From CAZVWQ01 sp964631275 (lineage in GTDB: Bacteria; Patescibacteriota; JACMRA01), in NCBI GenBank assembly GCA_964631275.1, contig CAZVWQ010000003.1, positions 26,510 through 90,509 of the forward strand: 64,000 nucleotides of DNA, in the 5' to 3' direction. The notes under the pieces are model-generated. The model saw only the letters and a list, made by a program, of their open reading frames with translations, did no database searches and was not told where the DNA came from. Positions 53,163 to 62,633 of the stretch are shown piece after piece. Position 1 is the first letter of the stretch. Each line of letters starts with the position of its first letter. The position numbers and the translations under genes are program-made.

Positions 53163-54881
53163 TTAATCTTCAAAGTCAAACATTTCTTCGGTTTGAGATT
53201 CCCAATTTTGTTTAGATTTTGTAAAATCATAGCTTTCGATTTCCTTATTATCAGGCTTGTCGATAATATCGATAACTTTGTATTTTTTGGCATCCATATT
53301 TTTTGGCAATTCTTTATATACTTTATAAAAAATAGTTCCAGCTTGAAGATTATCATTAGTTAATTTCTGGTCAACGTCATTAGTTTCATCAAAATTACTT
53401 ACTACAATGAGTTCTTCTTCATCAGGAGATTCTTGGTTTAAGTTTATTTGATTTTCTTTTCTTTCAGAAATTTCTAAATTAGGAGATATACCAAATTTGG
53501 ATTCGATTTTTTTACAAATAAATTTTTGCAATTTAGGAGATTTTAATTGAGCCAAAAAAATTGCGTTAGAAGCTGTTAGTTTGACTTTATTTTCTTGCAA
53601 TTCTTCGACTAAAAGATCTGGTATTAACATTTTTAAAATTGTAGGAGAATCTGGTTCTTTGGTTAAGCTTTTTATAAAAAAATTTAAATCTCTTTTGTTT
53701 AAAGTTTGCACTTTGGCAACTAATCTAGAGGATGAGGTTGTAGGAATATCGTTTTCTTGAGGTTCGAGCTTTGTAGAAATATTGTTTTTTTCTTCGTCTT
53801 TTTTATATAGAATCTTAGAGTTGGGTTTTTTTTGAGCATTTTCTTCAAATTTTATTTCTTGGTGCTGGCTAATATTATTGGTATGCTCTAAATAAATATT
53901 TCCAGTTTTTGTAGTTTGTTGTAAGTTAATTAAAGTTTTTTTTTCGCCTAGCTTAGCCTGAACTAGAGCTATGGCTGAAGAGATAGAAGTTAAAGGTAAT
54001 TTTAGGCTAATAATTTCGGCAATAGGGATAATAAGCAAACTATATTGGCTATCACCTTTAAGGTCTTGATCCAAAAGATAATCTAAAAGTTCGGAGAGTA
54101 AGTTGCTTCCATCCTGACCTGTAGTTTCTAATTCTTGAATCAAAGTTTTAGTTATTTTCTGGCTTATTAGAGCTTGACTGATACTATCTAGAAGCTCTAT
54201 CGGAGTAAAACCTAGTAGATCAGAAACTTCTTTTTGAGTATACTCATCTAGGCCATAGCTAGCCAGAGTTTCAAGTAGGTTAATTGCGTCTCTTTGACTA
54301 CCTTCTGCTCTTTTGGCGATTATATTTAAAGCATTATCATCAATCTTAAGTTTTTCTTTTACAGATATTTCCTTAAGTCTTTTTTGGATATCTTCAGTGC
54401 TATGATTTTTTAGTTGAAATTTAGTAAGTCGAGATAAAACAGTGGGAATAATTTTTTCAGGGTTAGTAGTAGCCAACAAGAAGACCAAATATTCTGGCGG
54501 TTCTTCTAGAATTTTAAGTAAAGCATTCATTGCTGCTTTGGACAACATATGAACTTCATCAATAATATAAATCTTATATTGACCATTAATTGGAGGGTTT
54601 TCAGCTGATTCTATGAGTAATCTAATATTATCTATGCCGGTATTGGAAGCCGCATCAAGCTCGATAATATCAATTTTTGCTTCTGGATTCTTTTTTGTTT
54701 GGTTTAGATGGTTGGCAAAAATCCTAGCTAGAGTAGTCTTGCCAATACCTCTAGGTCCACTAAAAAGATAAGCATTTTTGATGCGGTTTTGCTCTAGACT
54801 ATTTTCTAGAACATTTTTAATGATTTCTTGCCCAATAACCTCTGAGAATTCAGTTGGTCTATATTTGTTATACCAAGCCAT
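53163..54881 (-). CDS. dnaX: DNA polymerase III subunit gamma/tau, without zinc module
   Basis: 572 aa. MAWYNKYRPTEFSEVIGQEI is the DnaX start, GPRGIGKTTLARIFA Walker A, and IYIIDEVHMLSKAAMNALLK Walker B/sensor. LEEPPEYLVFLLATTNPEKI follows. The four-cysteine zinc module between Walker A and DIIELDAASNTG is replaced by a short cysteine-free link (HLNQTKKNPEAKI). The C-terminal 250 residues are divergent and charged. It is the clamp-loader ATPase of the replisome. Confidence 0.94.
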   Translation of the reverse strand: MAWYNKYRPTEFSEVIGQEIIKNVLENSLEQNRIKNAYLFSGPRGIGKTTLARIFANHLNQTKKNPEAKIDIIELDAASNTGIDNIRLLIESAENPPINGQYKIYIIDEVHMLSKAAMNALLKILEEPPEYLVFLLATTNPEKIIPTVLSRLTKFQLKNHSTEDIQKRLKEISVKEKLKIDDNALNIIAKRAEGSQRDAINLLETLASYGLDEYTQKEVSDLLGFTPIELLDSISQALISQKITKTLIQELETTGQDGSNLLSELLDYLLDQDLKGDSQYSLLIIPIAEIISLKLPLTSISSAIALVQAKLGEKKTLINLQQTTKTGNIYLEHTNNISQHQEIKFEENAQKKPNSKILYKKDEEKNNISTKLEPQENDIPTTSSSRLVAKVQTLNKRDLNFFIKSLTKEPDSPTILKMLIPDLLVEELQENKVKLTASNAIFLAQLKSPKLQKFICKKIESKFGISPNLEISERKENQINLNQESPDEEELIVVSNFDETNDVDQKLTNDNLQAGTIFYKVYKELPKNMDAKKYKVIDIIDKPDNKEIESYDFTKSKQNWESQTEEMFDFED

Positions 54882-55767
54882 AAGTTAAGTTATAATTACT
54901 AATTATTAGGTTTATATTCAAAATTTACCCAAATTGGAACTTTTTTAATTTTCAAATACTTTTTTAATGTTGATTAATCTAACTAAAGTCAAAAATTTAG
55001 ATTCTAAAAAAACTAAAATTTAATTTGCGTGGGGTACATACTTAAGTTAACTTTCAAAATAACTTTAAAATTCAATTAAGTTTAGCCATATTATCAAATT
55101 TGATTACGGAATGGCTATAAATAAAAAAATAATCTTGTTCCATAATATTAAATTATGTTTGTAAAATTTTGGATCGCACCTAAACTTTACCAACTTTTAT
55201 AATAATAATTTTGCTCATTAATTTATCTTAAAATCTTTCAAAAATCTTATTTTTTTTGATTAAATAAAAATAAAAGCGATTATTTTGTAAATTTAGGACT
55301 TTTTAACTTAAAATAAACTAAAAATAGGTTATTTTTTTGAGTAACAAGATAAGTTAATAACATAAATTGTTTTTAACATCAACTCTCTATAAAGCTTTAC
55401 ACATTTTACTTGATATTTAGTAAATTACAGTGCTTGTTTTATGGCAAGTTATACCCAGGTGCTAGAACAAACTTGCTTCAGAGGACCTTAGAGTTCTGGG
55501 CGATAAAAGGTGGGTAAGATTATAAATGAAAAGTTGGTAGTAATTTATGTATACAAGACTTCCGTAAGAATTGAATTTTACTACTAAATGTAGCTTTAGT
55601 TAAGTATTTAAATACAAAATATAGTGGTGTCTGCGGAAGCTTTGTATAGTATTAGAAACTTTACCTCTCTGGCAAACTTTACTTGAATTAGTTTTAGAGT
55701 TAATAAGTTGTCTAAATTAAAAAATGCAAGATTATCGTAATTTTTTTAAAAGCCAACTGGTTATGCT
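54882..55767. repeat. Intergenic repeat mosaic (886 bp)
   Basis: 55050-55125 is a copy of the TTTCAAAATAACTTTAAAAT type ending ATTACGGAATGGCTATA. 55440-55530 (AGAGTTCTGGGCGATAAAAG, GTGGGTAAG) matches 21905-21975 inverted. R1 copy D is at 55550-55648. No gene seen. Confidence 0.6.
55550..55648 (+). repeat. R1 miniature element, copy D (best preserved)
   Basis: 99 bases from TATACAAGACTTCCGTAAGA to GTCTGCGGAAGCTTTGTATA. The inverted ends match over TATACAA, two bases differ, then CTTCCG. If the target-site duplication is TA, the element proper is TACAAG...CTTTGTA. Confidence 0.9.
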
Positions 55768-56808
55768 TTATATCAAGCCTTTATATTCAGCTTCATATTC
55801 AATCTCAACTGAACTGCGAGCAAAGTCTAATTTTTTGAGAACTTTTTTGGTTTTGCGTCTAATTTCGTAAAGTTCTTCTTGATTAGTATTATTGTCTACA
55901 ACTAAAGTTAAACTAACAATATCTTGACTATTAATACTACAAACTAAAGTGTTATGGATATACTTAACTTTAGCAATTCTTTTTAGTCTTTCAGTTATTT
56001 CGTCACTAAGGTCATAAACTTCAATTTTTGGCCCTGTTGGTTTTGGCTTTTCTAGTACTTTTTCTTCAGTTGGCTTAGATTTATTTTCATCTGTAGATTC
56101 CGCAGAAGTGATTTCTGAATCTTTAGCTGCTACCACAGTAGGAGTCTTAGACTCTTCTTTGATTTTTTGGATCTCAGCTTTAATTGAGCTTTCGTCAGTG
56201 GGGATTTTTTGTAAGGTTTCGTTTTTATAAATTTCTAAAATAGTATTAAGTTTGTTAAAAGAAATAAAAATTAAATAAATTGACCCTAAACTAGCAGCAA
56301 AAATATCTGCCCTTTCAAAAAGATTAGATATAAAAGCTGAAAGGATAAGCAAAACCCAGAAAAAATTATCTCTAATAGCTTTTTGATCAAACCCTTGGCC
56401 AGTTTCTCGCATTTGCAAAAAGATTTTGACGCCAAGTATTAACAGAGCAAAAGCAGCTATAATTTGCCAATTGTAATCTGGGATTGTACTAAAGTTAGTA
56501 ATTGCTAACCAACCAATGATAATAGTTGCAACTAAAAGATAAACTTCTGTTAAGATTTTGATTTTGAGGGTAAAGAAAGCATCAGTTCTGATTTTAGAAT
56601 AGAATATTTTATTAATAGCTAAGGTAATAACTCTATGCACATCAACGATTATTGCTAACCAAAGAGCAAAATTATTAAATCCATAAATAGCTAAAGCAAT
56701 AGCCACTGAGACAAGAAATATCCTACCTAAAAAAGGAATGGTATTAGTCTGAGGCAAATTCTTTTCTGATATAGTACGCCTACCAAGATCGTTAGGATTA
56801 GAGGCCAT
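55768..56808 (-). CDS. Membrane protein resembling cation diffusion facilitators, without the metal site
   Basis: 346 aa with about six spans (residues 25-205), a charged low-complexity linker (215-265) and a C-terminal domain ITERLKRIAKVKYIHNTLVC...ELYEIRRKTKKVLKKL that looks like the CDF cytoplasmic dimerisation fold. The spans end with ERADIFAASLGSIYLIFISF, similar to the last CDF span (ADPIAAxxxA). The Asp/His residues that bind Zn in transmembrane helices 2 and 5 are not found. Either a degenerate CDF or a look-alike. Confidence 0.42.
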   Translation of the reverse strand: MASNPNDLGRRTISEKNLPQTNTIPFLGRIFLVSVAIALAIYGFNNFALWLAIIVDVHRVITLAINKIFYSKIRTDAFFTLKIKILTEVYLLVATIIIGWLAITNFSTIPDYNWQIIAAFALLILGVKIFLQMRETGQGFDQKAIRDNFFWVLLILSAFISNLFERADIFAASLGSIYLIFISFNKLNTILEIYKNETLQKIPTDESSIKAEIQKIKEESKTPTVVAAKDSEITSAESTDENKSKPTEEKVLEKPKPTGPKIEVYDLSDEITERLKRIAKVKYIHNTLVCSINSQDIVSLTLVVDNNTNQEELYEIRRKTKKVLKKLDFARSSVEIEYEAEYKGLI

Positions 56809-57825
56809 TTAAATTTTTGTTAAAGCTTCTGGAGTTTTAAAAAGCAAAATTGTTTTTGACAAATTGCCCAAAATAAATTTAATTATAATTAATTTAATCA
56901 AAATCAAATGTATTGCAAAGAAAATAAATTATTTGATGGATTCTAGAAGTCATTATATATCTGTGCCATAATCAAATTTGATAGTAGGGCAAGGCTTAAT
57001 TAAATTCTGAAACTATCTTTCTTTTAAGATTTAAGAATGTAAATTAAAAATGTAAATTTTGAAAGCTAATCGAGCATAACTTATACAACTAATTACAAAA
57101 TTATAAATCTCACAATTTTCACAAAATTAGTTAAAAAAGACTATTCGGTAAGCTTATCTACAGAACCTGCTTGGCCACTTACTTTTTAAAATAAAGATTT
57201 TTAGGCATTAATTATTCCCAAAATTGTAACTTAGGATTCTTTCTAATCTCAGTATTTTTGATTTTATTATTCAAAACCAACTACTAACGATTTCTTAATT
57301 TTCTATTTTAAATTACTAAAAAAATTCAAACAGGTTCTATATTCAAAACACTAATATACTAATATTTGTGAAGAAATTATAACTTTCAGATGCAACTTAT
57401 AGCTATTGCACATTCAGCTCAGATAAGTTATTAGATGTTAAGTTTGTTTTGAAGAAGTTTTTAAAAACCAGAATGTCTAACTAGTATATGTATTAGTTTA
57501 GTTATATATAGATTTAAAGATCTTACTTATGATTAATTCAAATTAGAAATTTCTAAGTTTGCAAGTATTTTCTTTATTGACTTGGTTATTTTAATCAAAA
57601 ATTGCCACTTTTATTCTCACCCTAATATTTAATTCTTTATTCTAAAAGAAATTTTTAACAGGCATTTTAACTATAACTAAAATTCTTTATTTATCTTATT
57701 TATTTTAAAGGTAAAAGTTTTGATCTAGGTTTTTTAGCTCACAACATTGAATGCTTAGTTCTATCGAATTTGGTTAAATACTTTTTACTTTATTATAAAC
57801 TCAAACTAAAAATTAACTTTAAATT
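56809..57825. repeat. Intergenic repeat mosaic (1 kb)
   Basis: 56960-57080 is an inverted copy of the TTTCAAAATTTACA family with a small internal duplication (ATGTAAATTAAAAATGTAAA). The TATAGAACC-type element lies at 57159-57341. 57385-57495 is a copy of the GCACATTCAGCTCAGATAAG/AATGTCTAACTAGTATATG family. 57500-57825 has no recognisable content. Confidence 0.6.
57159..57341. repeat. R4 miniature element with both inverted ends
   Basis: 183 bases. The left end TACAGAACCTGCTTGG and right end CAAACAGGTTCTATA form a terminal inverted repeat (TAxAGAACCTGxTTG). The interior matches 63800-63960, 36572-36720, 7080-7228 and 62409-62520. This copy defines the element limits best. Confidence 0.8.
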
Positions 57826-59130
57826 ATGAATATTATTACTTCTTTAACGAATCAAGAAAAACAAAAACAAAAAAATACCCTGAACCTAATTGCTTCCGAA
57901 AATTACCCTTCACCAAAGGTTTTGGATCTTTTAGGATCTATTTGGTCTAACAAATATGGAGAGGGCTACTCAGGTAAAAGATACTATGCTGGTAACCAAT
58001 TTACTGATGAATTAGAAAGCTTAACTCAAAAAAAAGCTTTAGAGGTTTTTGCTTCAAAAAATAACTCTTTTCAAATTAAAGAAGAATACGGGGTAAACGT
58101 TCAGGTTTTGTCAGGTTCGCCAGCTAATGGTATGGTTTTTTTGGCAATGTTAGAAGTTGGTGATACGGTTCTAAGCCTCAACCTATCTAATGGAGGACAC
58201 CTGTCCCATATGCATAAGACTAGCAATTGGTTGAAGTTTTTTAGGCATGTTAATTATGATGTAGAATTAACAAATAACAAACAACAAAAAAATAAAAATG
58301 AAAGTTTATCTAAAATCTACGAGATTGACTTACAAGATTTCGAAGAAAAGTTAAAAACCCATAAACCAAAATTAACAATTATTGGAGCTTCTAGCTATCC
58401 TCGTTTAATTGACTTTCAGTTAATGACAGCAATCGCCCATAAATACGGATCTTTGGTGTTAGCTGATATTGCCCATATTAACGGCTTGATTGCAAGCGAC
58501 CTTCATCCAAGCCCTTTTGCCAGTGGTGATTTTGGAGCAGATTTTGTATCTATGACTACGCACAAGACTTTTCGTGGACCGAGGGCTGCAATGCTTTTTT
58601 TTAAACAAAAATTTAGCAAAGAAATTAACAAGACTATTTTTCCTGGGACTTCTGGTGGACCACATTTTAATAAAATTGCAGCTATTGGCCAAGCTTGCCT
58701 CGAGATTCTGGGCGAGGATGACTATCCAGACGGAATCAGTTTTCAGACTTATTCTGAGAACACCTTAGCTAATACCAAAACTCTAGAAAACTCCCTATCA
58801 AAAAACGGTCTAGAAATAATTTCTCCAAGCCAAAATCATCTTTGTCTAGTTAAACTTCCAGAAAACTCAGATAGCTTAGAAGTCCAAAAGAAGCTTGAAT
58901 CAATTGGAGTAATTTGTAACCGTAACGTAATCCCTTTTGATCAAAAAACTGCTTGGAGACCGAGTGGGTTAAGGTTAGGTATGTCAGCTCTAACAAGTAG
59001 AGGGATTGATCAGCAAAGGTCAATAGATTTAGGTAAAATTATTGCTGATTGTGTACTAGGCAGAGAAGAAAAAGAAACTCTAAAAAATAAAGTTACCGAG
59101 ATTGTTAAAGATTTGAGGTGGAATTATTAA
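57826..59130 (+). CDS. glyA: Serine hydroxymethyltransferase
   Basis: 434 aa. LNLIASENYPSPKVLDLLGS, NKYGEGYSGKRYYAGNQF, VLSGSPANGMVFLAML and VLADIAHINGLIASDLHPSP are family motifs. The PLP lysine lies in MTTHKTFRGPRAAM. GMSALTSRGIDQ near the end matches GTxAxTTRG. It interconverts serine and glycine with tetrahydrofolate as carrier, giving one-carbon units. A stand-alone gene. Confidence 0.95.
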   Translation: MNIITSLTNQEKQKQKNTLNLIASENYPSPKVLDLLGSIWSNKYGEGYSGKRYYAGNQFTDELESLTQKKALEVFASKNNSFQIKEEYGVNVQVLSGSPANGMVFLAMLEVGDTVLSLNLSNGGHLSHMHKTSNWLKFFRHVNYDVELTNNKQQKNKNESLSKIYEIDLQDFEEKLKTHKPKLTIIGASSYPRLIDFQLMTAIAHKYGSLVLADIAHINGLIASDLHPSPFASGDFGADFVSMTTHKTFRGPRAAMLFFKQKFSKEINKTIFPGTSGGPHFNKIAAIGQACLEILGEDDYPDGISFQTYSENTLANTKTLENSLSKNGLEIISPSQNHLCLVKLPENSDSLEVQKKLESIGVICNRNVIPFDQKTAWRPSGLRLGMSALTSRGIDQQRSIDLGKIIADCVLGREEKETLKNKVTEIVKDLRWNY

Positions 59131-59191
59131 ATCATTAAGCAGGTTATTTTCTGTTAAAGCAAGGTAATTTACTTATTTTTATTTTAAAATC

Positions 59192-59278
59192 ACGACTTCC
59201 GTATTTAGCTAACTTAGGTAACAAAATATAGGTTAAAATTTGTTTAAAAATAAATAAAATCTTCAGTTTTGTGGAAGT
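59192..59278 (+). repeat. R2 miniature element
   Basis: ACGACTTCCGTATTTAGCTA to CTTCAGTTTTGTGGAAGTTC, about 87 bases with CTTCCG/GGAAG inverted ends. Two further copies are at 27347-27433 (inverted) and 41408-41494. It ends just inside the over-long open frame of the next gene, which supports the later start chosen there. Confidence 0.75.
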
Positions 59279-59339
59279 TCTGTTTTTGAAAGATTTTAAA
59301 GTAAAGCTATTTTTAATCATTATAAATTTAAATTTTACT

Positions 59340-60152
59340 ATGACTTTACAAATAACTAATTCTAAAACTTCAAATCAAAACTTTAAACTTCAGCTTTTAC
59401 TTGGTCTCTATGTCATGGCTATGCTTACAGCCAACTTTATTGGCAATAAGATCTGGGAAATAACTTATCCAGAGTGGCTACAGAACTTATTAAGTTTTTT
59501 GGATATTTTTAGTTTTAATTTTGGACAGCAGTTAATTATACCTTTTTCGTCTCAATCACTGAGCTTTTCGGTAGGATTATTTGCTTTGCCAATAACTTTT
59601 CTTATAACTGATATCATTGTTGAAACGATGGGTAAACAAGAAGCCGATAAAGTCTTTTTTGTGGGTTTGATTTGTTTAACGATCGCTTTATCTTTAACTG
59701 CTCTAGCTGTCAATTTGCCCTCGGCTATTCGTTGGGATACAGCTGCTTTTAAGGGGGCAAGTTTTAGCAAGCCAGAGGCTTATAATTATATTTTTGGGTC
59801 TTCAATTAGGTTCATGATTGCTAGTCTGGTGGCTTTTGCTGTTGCTCAGTTCTTGGATATTTTTATTTTTAACCAACTAAAACAAAAATCTGGAGAACCA
59901 AAACTTTGGCTTAGAAACAACTTATCCACAATTTTTTCACAGTTTATAGACACTGCAGTTTTTTATATAATTGCTTTTACTAAATTACCTTTTGCAATTC
60001 CATTTTTAGCGATTGAAGCAAATTCTGGTTTAGATTTTGATTTTATGTTAAAGATTTTTATTCCCTATTATTTATTTAAAGTATTTTTTGCCATTTTAGA
60101 TACACCACTAGTTTACCTTGGAGTTTGGTGGGTTAGACCAAGTAGCAAGTAA
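59340..60152 (+). CDS. Queuosine precursor transporter (YhhQ/VUT family)
   Basis: 270 aa from the ATG at 59340; the open frame reaches back to 59271 but those 23 codons begin in a repeat element. About six to seven spans. LYVMAMLTANFIGNKIWEIT, SVGLFALPITFLITDIIVET and LSTIFSQFIDTAVFYIIAFT are typical VUT/YhhQ segments, including the S-Q-x-x-D motif. The family imports 7-cyano-7-deazaguanine or related queuine precursors. No queuosine synthesis gene is visible here, consistent with salvage from outside. Confidence 0.85.
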   Translation: MTLQITNSKTSNQNFKLQLLLGLYVMAMLTANFIGNKIWEITYPEWLQNLLSFLDIFSFNFGQQLIIPFSSQSLSFSVGLFALPITFLITDIIVETMGKQEADKVFFVGLICLTIALSLTALAVNLPSAIRWDTAAFKGASFSKPEAYNYIFGSSIRFMIASLVAFAVAQFLDIFIFNQLKQKSGEPKLWLRNNLSTIFSQFIDTAVFYIIAFTKLPFAIPFLAIEANSGLDFDFMLKIFIPYYLFKVFFAILDTPLVYLGVWWVRPSSK

Positions 60153-60218
60153 TACAAATTAAGCTCATATTAATTTTTATGTAAATAGAAGTTGATTTTG
60201 GTATAATTTAGGCTTTGT

Positions 60219-60878
60219 TTATTTAAAATTTCCCCAAAAGCTAGTATAACTAACTGCTCTAATATTTGTAGTCAAAATGTCATTTACAGCCCAGCCACCA
60301 TCTACAATAAATTTATTTTTTGTAAACTTAGTAGCCAAATCCAAACTAGCCTGTTTGGTTTCTATAGTTAGTTTTTGTCCTGATTTACCAGCATAAACAG
60401 TCATAAGTAAATGCTCTATAATCCTTTGGCTATCCTTAATCTCAGCTTCATCCCACTGACCAAGATCCCACCAAATTCCTATTTTTATATTCTTTTTTTC
60501 AATTTTACAAAATTCGTTTGTAAATTTTTTAGGCACGAAGATTTTGTAAGTCCAGTTTTTTATAAATTCATAATTATTAAAAAATTGCCTAGCTTCAAAT
60601 AAATCTTGGGTATCTCCCATTAGATGTATAGTTAACTCTATTTTTTTATTCAAAAAGAGTTTTGCTAAAAATCCTAAAACTACTTCTGGAGCTAAGCTAC
60701 GCATTACACTCCTGTCTTTAGCGAAATTATCTAAAACAAAGTCTAAGTGAAAACAAAAGTCAAAACCAGAGCGAGATTGTTTAGAAAGCTGAATAAACTG
60801 GCGAGGCTTATTTTTTGCTTTAGTTAGCTTTTTTTGTAAAGATTCTGAAGAATATTCTAAAAGTGAAGGAATTATCAT
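60219..60878 (-). CDS. Divergent ribulose-phosphate 3-epimerase-like protein
   Basis: 219 aa. IIPSLLEYSSESLQKKL matches the RPE start (IxPSiLsxd). FHLDFVLDNF lies where HxDIMDGxF is expected, LTIHLMGDTQDLFEAR equals the second strand with His, and MTVYAGKSGQKL resembles mtVxPGfgGQ. FIVDGGWAVNDI corresponds to the last DGG strand. Metal ligands seem partly altered (HLDFV instead of HxDxMDG), so activity on ribulose 5-phosphate is uncertain. Confidence 0.65.
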   Translation of the reverse strand: MIIPSLLEYSSESLQKKLTKAKNKPRQFIQLSKQSRSGFDFCFHLDFVLDNFAKDRSVMRSLAPEVVLGFLAKLFLNKKIELTIHLMGDTQDLFEARQFFNNYEFIKNWTYKIFVPKKFTNEFCKIEKKNIKIGIWWDLGQWDEAEIKDSQRIIEHLLMTVYAGKSGQKLTIETKQASLDLATKFTKNKFIVDGGWAVNDILTTNIRAVSYTSFWGNFK

Positions 60879-61296
60879 AGATTAATTTTTGTAAACTTAG
60901 AATAAAAATAAATTATGTTTTTTTGAAAATTAGTTTATTTTATATTTTTTGGACTATTCGGTAAACTTCAAGGTCTATTGAGATTTTTTATTATAGCTAA
61001 CCCATATATTAGTTAGACATTTTGGGCATCCTAAATTTCCTTAGAAACGGTTTTTATGACCAATAAATTGTTAAAGCTTAGTGTAGGATTGCTATACAGA
61101 TTGGCTTTGTTTCAAAATAAGTCAAAATTATTTACTTTTTACTTATAAATAAACAAAAAAATGACGATGATATGAGATTGATACTTTTTTCTTATATTTA
61201 AGGGATAAAAAATTGTTTTTTTAATAGGGAAGAAGACCTATTACTTTAAAATAAAATTAACTCAGGTTTTTATAAATTATTGATTTATAAATTGGG
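60879..61296. repeat. Spacer with one repeat copy
   Basis: 61005-61098 (ATATTAGTTAGACATTTTGG to TAGTGTAGGATTGCTATACA) matches 52908-52990 and 17717-17800. No gene seen in the remainder. Confidence 0.55.
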
Positions 61297-62307
61297 TTAA
61301 GAGTGATTATTAATGGGTTGAGTGTTAGATTTTGTATCAGGGATTTGCTTTAGTTTGATTATTAATTCTATCAAAGTAAATATAAAAATACCAAAAGTTA
61401 TTACATACACAAAAAATATAAAGATTATTCCAAGATTTAATAAAATTTGCTCAGAATTATTTAAATAATAAGTTAAAGTAATTAAATTGCCTCTATTAAC
61501 CTCATCTGTAATAGTTATTATCTGGTCAAAGTCTAAAAAAATAAGTGGTATAAATAAAACCATTCCAAGAATAAAATTATAAAGTGAATGAGCCAAAAAA
61601 GATACCGCAGCTCCCCAAGTGGAACCAAATTTTACTCGTAAATAACCAAAGACAAAACTAATCGAAATCTGAGGTAAAACTAAAAGTGGAATCAGCCAAA
61701 AAAACTGAATTGGAGCAGTGTAATTAGCTACATGTACAAGTCCAAAAAGTATGCTAACTAAGTAAAAGAAGAAGTTAAAATGCTCAGCTACAAAATCAGT
61801 CCAGGAATCAGGCATAAAAATAGCCAGAAAAATCGCAGCTATTACAATAACAAGAGCTATCCCTAAAAAAACAAAGGATAGAATAATCTCATTAACAATA
61901 ATAAAAGGTAAAAAAATCTGTAGATTAAAGATCAAGAAAAAACCCAAGCCAATTGCAAAAGCAACTTTATTTTTGGTTAAAAAAAGTCTATAACTAATTT
62001 CTTCAAGGAAAGGTCCAAAAAAAACTATTAATATAAAAACCGAAAAAGCGTCTAAAGACTTTAGTTGTTCTAAAAGTAAACTATTATCTGTGGTGTCAAA
62101 ACCAACTATATGAGCTAAGAACTGAGTTAATATACCTACAATAGTAGCCATTACGACGCCAAAAGCAACCAACTTAGTGACTTCCCAAGCTTTTAACCAA
62201 AGACTAACCTTTGGAAATGGACTAAGTAAAATCTTTTTAGGATTTTTAAGAAAATAAAACAAACTTAAAACTCCAGAAAAACTATTATTAGAATTTTTAC
62301 TATCCAT
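61297..62307 (-). CDS. CPBP-family intramembrane metalloprotease
   Basis: 336 aa, about eight membrane spans. Motif 1 is GPFLEEISYRLFL (EExxxR), motif 2 LFGLVHVANY (FxxxH), and motif 3 LAHSLYNFILG (HxxxN). It is the second family member in the window and not closely similar to the one at 47286. Targets are unknown; membrane-protein or peptide processing is the usual role. Confidence 0.82.
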   Translation of the reverse strand: MDSKNSNNSFSGVLSLFYFLKNPKKILLSPFPKVSLWLKAWEVTKLVAFGVVMATIVGILTQFLAHIVGFDTTDNSLLLEQLKSLDAFSVFILIVFFGPFLEEISYRLFLTKNKVAFAIGLGFFLIFNLQIFLPFIIVNEIILSFVFLGIALVIVIAAIFLAIFMPDSWTDFVAEHFNFFFYLVSILFGLVHVANYTAPIQFFWLIPLLVLPQISISFVFGYLRVKFGSTWGAAVSFLAHSLYNFILGMVLFIPLIFLDFDQIITITDEVNRGNLITLTYYLNNSEQILLNLGIIFIFFVYVITFGIFIFTLIELIIKLKQIPDTKSNTQPINNHS

Positions 62308-62633
62308 AATACAAAAAATAATTTTGATTGATAAAAAGCTAAAATTTAATTTTAATCATTGCAAGTACACATAATCGTAAGTTATCTTTGTTATTCTTTT
62401 TTAGCTTAGTTACATAGAACTTATTTGGAATCCTTTGTAGTTGATTTTGAATAAAAAAATCTAAAATATTAAGTTAAGAGTAGCTCTAAATTACAATTTT
62501 TGAAAAAATTAAAAATTTTTATCTAAACTAAATTCTTAACTGGTAATTACCGTAACGATTAGCTTAAAGGTATAAAATCTATAAAAAAGAATTGTTTAGC
62601 TAGCATAGGGATTTACTATAAAATTTTTGTTTT
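62308..62633. repeat. Spacer with two partial repeats
   Basis: 62409-62520 (CATAGAACTTATTTGGAATC, GTAGTTGATTTTGAATAAAA) is a TATAGAACC-family copy. 62525-62580 (GGTAATTACCGTAACGATTA) is the tail of the family at 33020. No gene seen. Confidence 0.6.

Noticed and set aside
59271..59339. Upstream extension of the YhhQ-like frame
   Set aside because: The extra codons begin in the R2 element and do not look like a YhhQ N-terminus; the ATG at 59340 fits the family better.
7504..60152. UGA recoding as in Gracilibacteria or Absconditabacteria
   Set aside because: Genes end normally with TGA as well as TAA and TAG, and conserved glycines are coded by GGN.
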